Shown: piece by piece, positions 6,877 through 14,286 of the stretch | Numbering within the stretch: position 1 is the first letter of the stretch | Layout of the letters: every line of letters begins with the position of its first letter | NCBI GenBank assembly: GCA_964370065.1 | Contig: CAYJGK010000010.1 | Coordinates: 1 to 54,393, forward strand | Direction: 5' to 3' | DNA from: CAMQRS01 sp964370065 | GTDB taxonomy: Bacteria; Bacillota_I; Bacilli_A; Erysipelotrichales; Erysipelotrichaceae | DNA length: 54,393 bases | Notes under the pieces: model-generated | The model's database searches: none | Seen by the model: only the letters and a program-made list of their open reading frames with translations | Told to the model about the DNA's origin: nothing | Translations under genes and position numbers: made by a program

Positions 6877-7543
6877 AGTGTTTCTCTTTTACTTCAATTT
6901 CATTTTCTTTCGCAATTAACACTTTTGTGATTTGTGAAATGAATAAACTCACTTCCAATACTCCTACCATACGAATTAAATCTTCATATAATTGTTTTAC
7001 ATCTTTTACATCTTTTTGATTGAATGTTGCTTCCACTAATAGTAAGCCTTGATCAGATAAAATTCCCCCATCTTTATTACCACTACTACGAATTGCCGTT
7101 GTTCCACCTAATGTATGAATTTGTTTACAAACACTTGCATAAGCATCTTTTACAATTTCCACAACAATGGGATGATTAAATGCCAATTGCTCACAATATT
7201 TTTCTTCATCCGCTAAAATGATGTATTCATCCGCCATTTCTCCAATAATTTTTTCTCTTGTATGAATACCTCCACCTGTTTTTAAAGCAAAAAAGTTAGA
7301 ATCTACTTCATTACATCCATCAAATGCTACATCTACATGACTCACACTATGAGTAGGTACGATATGTAACCCTTGTTGTACACACAATAATTCTGTATCG
7401 AAAGATGGTGTTACCACTTTCACATCTAAGTTTTCTTCTTTAATATAATCAATTAAGTGAGCTATTGTTCTTCCCCCACCAAGTCCGATTGTCATCCCAT
7501 TAGAGATATAAGCAATTGCTGCTTTTGCACATTTTTTCTTCAT
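6875..7543 (-). CDS. rpiA: Ribose-5-phosphate isomerase A-like protein, divergent
   Basis: This 222-residue protein follows RpiA order: GMTIGLGGGRTIAHLI (phosphate loop, usually GLGTGST), VTPSFDTELL, DVAFDGCNEVD, KTGGGIHTREKI, ILADEEKY and HPIVVEI. RpiA interconverts ribose 5-phosphate and ribulose 5-phosphate. The usual DGADE is DGCNE here, so the second acidic residue of the active-site loop is Asn, while the catalytic Lys and Glu of the KxGGG...REKI segment remain. It is the last gene of a six-gene unit with sugar-binding and two-component proteins, which supports a pentose link. The enzyme call is likely; altered substrate or activity is possible given the substitutions. Confidence 0.7.
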   Translation of the reverse strand: MKKKCAKAAIAYISNGMTIGLGGGRTIAHLIDYIKEENLDVKVVTPSFDTELLCVQQGLHIVPTHSVSHVDVAFDGCNEVDSNFFALKTGGGIHTREKIIGEMADEYIILADEEKYCEQLAFNHPIVVEIVKDAYASVCKQIHTLGGTTAIRSSGNKDGGILSDQGLLLVEATFNQKDVKDVKQLYEDLIRMVGVLEVSLFISQITKVLIAKENEIEVKEKH

Positions 7544-7550
7544 TTATTTA

Positions 7551-7892
7551 TTACACCTTTCTTACAAATTCCGATTTTAATTTCATAGCCCCAAATCCAT
7601 CAATCTTGCAATCGATATTATGACCATCACTAGATTCATAGTTTAATCTAATATTCTTTACTTTTGTACCTACTTTAATTGAAGATGAACTTCCTTTTAC
7701 TTTTAAATCTTTAATCACAGTAACCGAATCACCTTCTTGTAAAGTGTTTCCATTTACATCTTTAATTTCATGTACTTCTTCTTTCATCGATTCACTTGTC
7801 CATTCATAGGCACATTCTGGACAAATAAATAACACCCCCACTTCATAAGTGTATTCAGAATTACACTTTGGGCAATTTGGTAATTGATTCAT
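7551..7892 (-). CDS. PhnA/YjdM-family zinc-ribbon protein
   Basis: This 113-residue protein has an N-terminal zinc ribbon (CPKC at about 8-11 and CPEC at about 24-27), followed by the small beta domain of the PhnA family (EIKDVNGNTLQEGDSVTVIKDLKVKGSS, written here as a span near 43-70). Length matches the family. The name alkylphosphonate-utilisation protein is historical, and the biochemical role is unknown. It is seven bases upstream of rpiA and 13 bases downstream of the MalE-like gene, so it is cotranscribed with the sugar-sensor genes. No phosphonate genes are nearby. Confidence 0.85.
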   Translation of the reverse strand: MNQLPNCPKCNSEYTYEVGVLFICPECAYEWTSESMKEEVHEIKDVNGNTLQEGDSVTVIKDLKVKGSSSSIKVGTKVKNIRLNYESSDGHNIDCKIDGFGAMKLKSEFVRKV

Positions 7893-7905
7893 TCGTATCT
7901 CTCCT

Positions 7906-9198
7906 CTAATTTCCTATATATTTATTCAATTCATTTTGCATAGCATATAAATCTATATATACATCATTTTTACTATTTAATATTTGAAATAATTCAGCAT
8001 CTACAATTGAGACGATCAAATCATAGTTTTGAAATGCATGTTGTGATATCCCATACTCCATTACGGTTCCAATATCACTTCCATTTAAGTCTATAGCAAC
8101 ACTACCTCCTTGTAAGGTATCTATAAAAGTTTGTGATTGCGTTATTTCCTTAATCGGTGAAATACCTTGTGCTTGTTGATACATCAATGTTTGTATTTCA
8201 CTATCATTGCATAATATATTTAATAATTCAAATGCTTCATCTTTATTATTAGAAGCCGCATTCACTCCCATTAATATCGTGTTCACCTCATAACTTAAAT
8301 AATCGCCTTCTTGCGTAGGCATCGCTATCATCTCCCATTCATAGCCTGGGTTTGGTGTATTTAAATAATAGGATAGTATTTCATCATAACTCATACTAGT
8401 AAAAGCAACATTTCCTAAGTGAAAATCGTCATGTGTGGCATCCATTTGATCAATATCAACTCTTATTGTTTTTGTGAAATCAACAGCCTCTTTCATAATA
8501 ATTGTATTTAACTCAATATAGCCACTCTCGGGGTTAATAATATTTACATTGTTGGTAAAGGCTGCATCACTCCAACTGTAGTCATAAATTCCAAATTGAT
8601 CAATTTTACCATCTCCATCACTGTCTTTAGTCAGTGCATTACTCATCGTGTATAAATCTTGCCAAGTCCAGTTTGCTGCTGGGACACTCATTCCATTTTT
8701 TTCCAACAATGTTTTGTTTACAACCATGAAAGTAGGGGAACTGGCATATGGCAAAGCATACACACTTCCTTGATGCATACCAGATTGATAAGTAGATGTG
8801 TAATGTGTTTCCTCTAAATGAATATCATTTTTATCAAGGAAACTATCTAAATTCGCTAGCACCCCTAATTCAACATATTTAGAGAAATCTTCAGATATTA
8901 CCATAAATACATCGGGGGCTTGTCCTTTTAAAATTAACTCTGCGATATAATCTTGGTAACCATCCTCTTGAAATCCAGTATAATATTCCACTTCTACATT
9001 TGGATATTGATGCTCAAACTTCTCAATTGCTTCTTCAAACACCCCGTACTTTTCTAATCCTGGTACATTCAGGTAACTTTCGACATAAATTCCTAAAGTT
9101 AAATTATCTCTTTGTCCTGCGATATGAAAATGAATTAATGTACCTACAATGAACCAAATTAAAACAATCGTTAGTATCAATTGATTTTTATTCTTCAT
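7906..9198 (-). CDS. Membrane-anchored extracellular solute-binding protein (MalE/family 1 type) without permease
   Basis: This 430-residue protein has one N-terminal hydrophobic segment (about 7-27) and no lipobox cysteine, so it is probably tethered by an uncleaved signal anchor. The rest is a family 1 sugar-binding fold: a FEHQYPNVEVEYY segment, GQAPDVFMV, DGDGKIDQFGIYDYSW, NTILMGVNAAS and the Trp/Tyr-rich second lobe. No ABC permease or ATPase occurs in the operon. Its start is three bases after the response regulator's stop. The genetic context suggests a ligand-presenting or sensing role with the kinase rather than uptake, though a remote permease cannot be excluded. Confidence 0.8.
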   Translation of the reverse strand: MKNKNQLILTIVLIWFIVGTLIHFHIAGQRDNLTLGIYVESYLNVPGLEKYGVFEEAIEKFEHQYPNVEVEYYTGFQEDGYQDYIAELILKGQAPDVFMVISEDFSKYVELGVLANLDSFLDKNDIHLEETHYTSTYQSGMHQGSVYALPYASSPTFMVVNKTLLEKNGMSVPAANWTWQDLYTMSNALTKDSDGDGKIDQFGIYDYSWSDAAFTNNVNIINPESGYIELNTIIMKEAVDFTKTIRVDIDQMDATHDDFHLGNVAFTSMSYDEILSYYLNTPNPGYEWEMIAMPTQEGDYLSYEVNTILMGVNAASNNKDEAFELLNILCNDSEIQTLMYQQAQGISPIKEITQSQTFIDTLQGGSVAIDLNGSDIGTVMEYGISQHAFQNYDLIVSIVDAELFQILNSKNDVYIDLYAMQNELNKYIGN

Positions 9199-9201
9199 TA
9201 T

Positions 9202-9891
9202 TTACTCATATCCTTTATCACGGCAAAGATCTTCCCCGACTTGAATATACCAGATGGCTAATTGTGTACGATCTCTAAATTGCATTTTATCTAAGATCAC
9301 GCTTAAATAGTTACGCACTGTACCTTCTGAGAAAAATAATTCAATTGCGATTTCTTTGTTCGACAACCCTTGTGATACTTTTTGAATAACTTTCCATTCT
9401 GTTTTACTTAAATTATCTGCATCACCTTCTGTTTGAATAACATTGTCTTTTACTTTTTCCTGCTTGGCCATATCCGAAAACAGTTTAAATGCTTTAGTTG
9501 CTGCTTTCGGAGCAATAATTGATCCCCCCTCTAAGACAGTTGCAATGGCAGTGTTTAATTCTTCTGCAGTTGCTCCCTTTAGTAAGTATCCACTTGCTCC
9601 ATATTTTAATGAATTATAAATATATTCATCATCCACAAATGTCGTTAACACAATTACATTGATGTTTGGATAAGTCTCTTTTACTTTTTTTGTACACGTG
9701 ACTCCATCCATTTCAGGCATACGAATATCCATAAATATAATGTCTGGCTTTTCTATTTTTATACTCTCTAACACTTCTAACCCGTTACTTGGACAAGCAA
9801 TAATTTCATAGTTTTCACTCGCATTAGATAATATAATTTTCATACTATCTCTAATAATTTGTTGGTCATCTGCAATCATAATTTTAATCAT
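9202..9891 (-). CDS. NarL/LuxR-family response regulator
   Basis: Residues 1-118 form a receiver domain with IADDQQ, the phosphoacceptor Asp in FMDIRMPEMDG, the conserved Thr in VLTTF and Lys in GYLLKGA. Residues about 160-220 form a LuxR-type HTH (GLSNKEIAIELFFSEGTVRN). The start chosen is ATG 9891, which overlaps the kinase stop as ATGATTAA with an AAAGGGTG site upstream. The longer GTG at 9900 has no site. It is the partner of the histidine kinase just upstream and presumably controls transport or catabolic genes for the sensed sugar; targets are not visible here. Confidence 0.9.
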   Translation of the reverse strand: MIKIMIADDQQIIRDSMKIILSNASENYEIIACPSNGLEVLESIKIEKPDIIFMDIRMPEMDGVTCTKKVKETYPNINVIVLTTFVDDEYIYNSLKYGASGYLLKGATAEELNTAIATVLEGGSIIAPKAATKAFKLFSDMAKQEKVKDNVIQTEGDADNLSKTEWKVIQKVSQGLSNKEIAIELFFSEGTVRNYLSVILDKMQFRDRTQLAIWYIQVGEDLCRDKGYE

Positions 9892-11206
9892 TTTGTACAC
9901 CCTTTCTAACTGGTATTTCAGCTACTATTTCAAACCCTTCACTTCCATTTAACTTCAATGAGCCATTCATCATCGTAATGCGTTCCCGCATATGATGTAG
10001 CCCGAATCCGTCCTTAATATCCTTACTACCTATTCCATCATCCTTCATAATATACACCAATTTATTGTTCTCTAATGCAAGCGATATTTCAATATGTTGT
10101 GCCTTCCCATGACGGATTGCATTCGTCATCCCCTCTTGCGTTAATCGATACAACAATTCTTCTATCTCCTTATTAAATTCTAGCGACTTTAAATTGCATA
10201 AGTACACAATGTCCACACCTGATACATTTTTAAAATCATTCACCATTTTTTCTAACGCCTTTGCTAAGGAGTTCTTCTCTAATGCATCTGGGCGTAATTT
10301 ATTGACCGAACGGCGTACATCAGTTAGCCCTTGTCGAGCTGCATCCGATAAGACACTTAACTGTTTTTTTGTGGCCTGGATATCAATGTCACTTGTCATA
10401 ATAGCCGCATCTAAGCCGACTGACAAACCTGTTAATGTATGCCCTAATGTATCATGTATCTCACGGGCCAATCGATTTCTCTCTCTTGTTTCTCCCATTT
10501 TTTCACTCATCTCTGCTAATTCAGTTAATTGTTCATTTAATGACTGTAATTTTAAGTTTCTTGACATCACATCTTTACTTTCATTCATTTCCACTTGTAC
10601 TAAAGCGGCCATATAAGCGATAAACACAACTAAGTTTAATGTATAAAATACAGTATCTAATGCTTGCATTGTAAACTGTAAAGAACCATTGTATATTTCC
10701 ATATACTCTCTAAATGAAGTCGTTTCAAACATAGGCATAAAAGTCGTACTTGTTAATAAAAAGGTAATAACCGTTATCAATAACAAAAAGTTACGCAACT
10801 TAGAATCGGTAAAGGTATTCATAATATCTGCCATTAATAATAATAAGATTGCATTGGATGAAAAACCTAAAATATACATTAATAAATAACTTAAAATTAT
10901 TTCAATTAAAAACAAACAAGCGCTCCATTTCCCTTCTAATTTAGATTTAGATCGATAATTCATTATAATCAATATAATTAATAATAATGCTATTGTATAG
11001 ATAGAAAACATTAGAGGCGGTGTAAATGGCAGTTCATTAATTCCTTTTAAAAATTGCACTGATTGGTTTGTTGAGATAATTTCATATAATGTGATAGTTA
11101 TCGAACCAGCAATAAAGGAATAACTGAATATGTTTAATCCAATTAAACTAAAAAATAACAAGTTTACTCTTTGAATATATATATTATTATTTGAAATTTC
11201 CATCAT
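9884..11206 (-). CDS. HisKA_3-type sensor histidine kinase, multi-pass
   Basis: This protein is about 440 residues. The first 200 hold six or so hydrophobic segments without a large extracellular loop. A coiled coil follows (about 205-240), then the HisKA_3 box REIHDTLGHTLTGLS with the phosphoacceptor His, the N box QEGMTNAIRHGKA and the G box DDGIGSKDIKDGFGLHHMRE. Lacking its own sensor loop, it probably reads ligand through the anchored RbsB-like protein encoded directly upstream, with which it shares a TAATG stop-start overlap. ATG 11206 has GGATGGG upstream; an in-frame ATG at 11215 is the alternative. It pairs with the NarL-type regulator downstream. Confidence 0.9.
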   Translation of the reverse strand: MMEISNNNIYIQRVNLLFFSLIGLNIFSYSFIAGSITITLYEIISTNQSVQFLKGINELPFTPPLMFSIYTIALLLIILIIMNYRSKSKLEGKWSACLFLIEIILSYLLMYILGFSSNAILLLLMADIMNTFTDSKLRNFLLLITVITFLLTSTTFMPMFETTSFREYMEIYNGSLQFTMQALDTVFYTLNLVVFIAYMAALVQVEMNESKDVMSRNLKLQSLNEQLTELAEMSEKMGETRERNRLAREIHDTLGHTLTGLSVGLDAAIMTSDIDIQATKKQLSVLSDAARQGLTDVRRSVNKLRPDALEKNSLAKALEKMVNDFKNVSGVDIVYLCNLKSLEFNKEIEELLYRLTQEGMTNAIRHGKAQHIEISLALENNKLVYIMKDDGIGSKDIKDGFGLHHMRERITMMNGSLKLNGSEGFEIVAEIPVRKGVQND

Positions 11207-12174
11207 TAATCCCATCCTTTTACATCAAATTCGTGTAAATTTACTTGGTTGATAATTCGCACCTCTACTTCAATTAAAATATCAGTAATGCTACGATCAT
11301 CTAACACACGATAGGCTAAGTTAACAGCTTGATTAGCTATATTGGAAGGAGATTGTGCCACACTCGCTTCCATAATTCCGCTAGCTATAGCTTGCCTAGC
11401 AGCAGGGGACCCGTCAAAACTATAAATATGGCTGGCATGATTTTCTTCGCTTAATGCAGCGTAGGCTCCTAAAGCAGCGCGATCATTAATGGCTACCACA
11501 ATTGAAAAATCATGTGTAAGTAAAGCATTTTCAACAACAAGTTTAGCGTCTCCATATAAAGCGTTAGTGGCTACACTATCCACTACACTAAATTGTGGAG
11601 CTTGTTTAATCGTCTCCATAAAACCTTCTCTACGCTCCATGCATGATTGAATCGTATCATCCATCAAAAACAAAATATCCCCTTCACTTTGTGTAGAAAT
11701 TATTTCATTTGCTAACAAGACTCCTGCTTCATAATTATCAGACGTCACACTGTATTCAACATTATTACATTCTATTTGTGAATCAATGGCAATCACAATA
11801 ATACCTGCATCTTCGCATTCTTTAATCACTTCATTTAAACCAACTGATTCAACAGGGCTAATAAAAATCACTTTACAACCTTCTTCTTTTAAATATTTAA
11901 TTTGTTGGATTTGATTAGTTATTGAATTCGCTGCATCCAAGGAAATAAGTAAATCCCCTTGTATTGTTACTTGGTATTCTATATCTTTATCTAATTCCAC
12001 AAAAAAATCATTGTTTAAGTCACGGTATGTCGCACCAAAATAAGTCGGTTTTTTTGTGATATTTGCATAATTGGACGAAATTTGTATTTGAAATATATTT
12101 AATGCCAAGATAATAATCAAAACACAAATCAATACAATAGATAAACCTTTCAATGTTATTTTTATATTGAACAT
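11206..12174 (-). CDS. Membrane-anchored RbsB-like periplasmic binding protein (sensor type)
   Basis: This 322-residue protein has an N-terminal transmembrane helix (about 10-30) and no lipobox, so the binding domain stays tethered outside the membrane. The family 4 sugar-binding fold is visible in KVIFISPVESVGLNEVIKEC, IVIAIDSQIE, VTSDNYEAGVLLANEI, AINDRAALGAYAAL and FDGSPAARQAIASGIMEASV. These match ribose/galactose binding proteins. It is the first gene of the six-gene unit, has a strong AAAGGAG site, and overlaps the kinase gene. The absence of permease genes and the kinase coupling point to a sensor like XylFII-LytS systems. The ligand is a sugar by family, identity unknown. Confidence 0.85.
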   Translation of the reverse strand: MFNIKITLKGLSIVLICVLIIILALNIFQIQISSNYANITKKPTYFGATYRDLNNDFFVELDKDIEYQVTIQGDLLISLDAANSITNQIQQIKYLKEEGCKVIFISPVESVGLNEVIKECEDAGIIVIAIDSQIECNNVEYSVTSDNYEAGVLLANEIISTQSEGDILFLMDDTIQSCMERREGFMETIKQAPQFSVVDSVATNALYGDAKLVVENALLTHDFSIVVAINDRAALGAYAALSEENHASHIYSFDGSPAARQAIASGIMEASVAQSPSNIANQAVNLAYRVLDDRSITDILIEVEVRIINQVNLHEFDVKGWD

Positions 12175-12197
12175 AAGGACTCCTTTACATCTTCTTT

Positions 12198-12203
12198 ATT
12201 TTA
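12198..12203 (-). promoter_or_regulatory. Extended -10 box of the sugar-sensor operon
   Basis: On the minus strand TGG-TAAAAT forms an extended -10 box about 24 bases before ATG 12174. The -35 region falls in the T-run of the preceding terminator and has no clear hexamer. Confidence 0.45.
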
Positions 12204-12215
12204 CCAAAATTTGAC

Positions 12216-12252
12216 AAAAAAAAAAAGGTAAGCACTGACAAACTTACCTTTT
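12216..12252 (-). terminator. Second of two tandem terminators upstream of the sensor operon
   Basis: AAAAGGTAAG (12223-12232) pairs with CTTACCTTTT (12243-12252). On the minus strand it ends in a long T-run, insulating the sensor operon from the gene at 12414. Confidence 0.8.
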
Positions 12253-12359
12253 ATCCAAATAAACTGTTATTGTTTATTTACCCTTTGAGCAATTAAGCTC
12301 GAATTATGAATATATGATATACTGAAATCAAAAATAGTTGAAGTGACAATTGTAATAAA

Positions 12360-12388
12360 AAAAACTAATGTTTATCACATTAGTTTTT
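12360..12388 (-). terminator. Terminator of the P-loop protein gene
   Basis: AAAAACTAATG (12360-12370) pairs with CATTAGTTTTT (12378-12388) across a seven-base loop, followed on the minus strand by a run of Ts. It is located 25 bases after the stop at 12414. Confidence 0.85.
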
Positions 12389-12413
12389 GAGTGCTATTGG
12401 AAGGTTACTAAAA

Positions 12414-14105
12414 TTAGTCTTTTTCGATGAATTTTAATAATTCTTTTGCAGCAATATGAATTCCTTCACGATTTGCTTTATCTAATCCTAAGTGTGTGAA
12501 GATTTCTCCAATGTATGTCCCATTCACATGCAATGCCTCAAACATTTCATCGATAATAGGTTGACACACTTCTTGTTGTTGCATTGGCCCAAATGGGTTA
12601 GCAAAGTAAGTAGTTGATAATCCTACTTCTTGAGTAGTCCCTTTTGCCATACGCTTTCCTTCAATAAAGATTGGTTTAGCTTCTTCCATATCATTGATTT
12701 TACGCATCCCCTCTACTGTATCATAGTTATTTGCATAGCAGAATAAATCAATTTTGTGGTTTGCAGCAATTACTGAATAAGGAGCAGCAGGTGTAATGAC
12801 ACGTGCATTTGTTGAATCTGGGTTAAAGAAGATTGAACGATCCATATCACGGTAAGGTGTTCCTGGATCTAAATCATCTAAACGAATGAATGCCCCTATT
12901 TCCGTTCCCTGTGCATAAGGTACACCATCCTCTAAGTGGACTGTTCCCATATCATCAAATACGATTTCAATATCTTTAATTTCTTCTGTACCAATTGTTT
13001 TTAATGCTTCAATGGATTCTGATTTTCCTGCTCCTGAATCCCCCATTAGCATAATTCCTTTACGTTTTCCATTTTTCAACGTCACATTAATGAATGCTCC
13101 ATGGATTGGTAACCAGTTTCTTCTCATCATTACACAGTTATGTAATGTTAATGTCATTTTTTTCATATATCCAAAGTATTCAATACGTTCATCATAAGAA
13201 ATACATCCTACAAACATATCCTCTGCTTCATCATAGTAGAAGTTAGTTTCATTTTTTCCATCTTTGCTACCGAACAATACAATAGCGTCTGGTTTTCTTT
13301 TTACTTCTTCAGGCGTTGCTAATTCAAATAAGTTTCCTAAAGCTGTTCCACTTGACATAAAGTCACGGTGGAAATAAACATTGATTAATAAGGCTCCTAC
13401 TTTTGCAGGATAACAGAAGAATTCATCTGGGTTTCCAACAAATGTATTCATCGGATTTTCTTTCACTTCAGTAAACATCCCTGTTCTTTTATTTGATCTT
13501 GGTTGTAAAATCATCGGTGTTCTTAACATGACTGATTCAATATATAAAATTTCGTTTAATAAATTATAGCGCTCCCCTAGCTTTACTCTTGTGTTAAAGC
13601 ATGCAATCGCCGCATTCGTTCCAGCTTGTAGCTGACGGTAGACGTTGTTTTTTCTTCCTGATAAGGTTTGGGTAATTTTACGGTAAGCGGAACGAATTGT
13701 TGTATTAAAATTTGAATCTCCTGTTACAAAAGGTGTAGTACTCATCCCTGTAAAACGGTTAACTGTTACAGAATATCTTTGGTGTGATTTCCAAAAATCG
13801 TATAAACCTTCTGTGAAAGATAATAATTTTTCTTTATCATTTAAGTAATAACTATCGATTTCTTCAGGTTTCAAGATCATTAATTGACGGAATGTTTTTG
13901 TTAATTCTACATTTGCTTCTCTTGCTGATTGTCCATTTACTAACCAATTATAGAAATCTTTATCTGTTTTATTTAAATACTCTAAATAATTCATCATAAA
14001 ATTGCTTAATGTGCTTGAAGAAACTAGTTCATCGGTAGCACTAGGATACGCTAAATCGAAATTTACGATTGCAATATCATCTGTTAAATATAATTTTTCT
14101 TTCAT
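12414..14105 (-). CDS. HPr-kinase/PEP-carboxykinase-like P-loop protein, role uncertain
   Basis: This 563-residue cytoplasmic protein has a Walker A loop GIMLMGDSGAGKSESIEAL (about residues 345-363) that resembles HPr kinase (GDSGIGKSE) more than classical PEPCK. A Walker B-like EIVFDDMGTV follows. Other recognisable blocks are PIHGAFINVTLKNGK just before the P-loop and AGTNAAIACFN near 155. I do not recognise the exact family; ATP-PEPCK substrate residues were not found. It has its own promoter and terminators and is flanked by unrelated operons. Upstream sits a palindrome-rich operator region at 14186-14214. ATP binding is well supported; kinase, phosphorylase or carboxykinase activity remains open. 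Confidence 0.55.
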   Translation of the reverse strand: MKEKLYLTDDIAIVNFDLAYPSATDELVSSSTLSNFMMNYLEYLNKTDKDFYNWLVNGQSAREANVELTKTFRQLMILKPEEIDSYYLNDKEKLLSFTEGLYDFWKSHQRYSVTVNRFTGMSTTPFVTGDSNFNTTIRSAYRKITQTLSGRKNNVYRQLQAGTNAAIACFNTRVKLGERYNLLNEILYIESVMLRTPMILQPRSNKRTGMFTEVKENPMNTFVGNPDEFFCYPAKVGALLINVYFHRDFMSSGTALGNLFELATPEEVKRKPDAIVLFGSKDGKNETNFYYDEAEDMFVGCISYDERIEYFGYMKKMTLTLHNCVMMRRNWLPIHGAFINVTLKNGKRKGIMLMGDSGAGKSESIEALKTIGTEEIKDIEIVFDDMGTVHLEDGVPYAQGTEIGAFIRLDDLDPGTPYRDMDRSIFFNPDSTNARVITPAAPYSVIAANHKIDLFCYANNYDTVEGMRKINDMEEAKPIFIEGKRMAKGTTQEVGLSTTYFANPFGPMQQQEVCQPIIDEMFEALHVNGTYIGEIFTHLGLDKANREGIHIAAKELLKFIEKD

Positions 14106-14139
14106 ACTCTTACCTACTCTTTCTTATGTTACAAGAAAC

Positions 14140-14214
14140 ATTATACAATAGATTTCAAGAATGTAAAAGCATAAAATGAAAAAAATTACATAATACAAAT
14201 GTAACAACATTACA
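14140..14214 (-). promoter_or_regulatory. Promoter and palindromic upstream sites of the P-loop protein gene
   Basis: On the minus strand TTTACA (14162-14167) and TATAAT (14140-14145) are 16 bases apart. About 20 bases upstream lie two overlapping palindromes: TTACAT/ATGTAA (14186-14204) and TGTAA/TTACA (14200-14214), sharing the TGTAA half. Their position suggests an activator or co-operatively bound regulator. Confidence 0.55.
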
Positions 14215-14228
14215 AAGTGATACACACT

Positions 14229-14277
14229 GTCTTTGTGTGAAAGACACAATCGCTTACATTTGCAATTGTGTCTTTCA
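14229..14277. repeat. Alternative-pairing inverted repeats downstream of proS
   Basis: TGAAAGACACAAT (14238-14250) pairs perfectly with ATTGTGTCTTTCA (14265-14277). The same AAAGAC segment can instead pair with GTCTTT at 14229-14234. Neither hairpin is followed by a T-run in the proS direction, so it is not a textbook terminator; it may be a processing or alternative-fold element. Confidence 0.5.
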
Positions 14278-14286
14278 TTATATATT

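Noticed and set aside
7906..9198. ABC importer operon for the MalE-like protein
   Set aside because: No permease or ATPase gene lies in the surrounding unit.
14229..14277. Classical terminator of proS
   Set aside because: The stem is strong but no T-run follows in the minus direction, so it is listed as a repeat instead.
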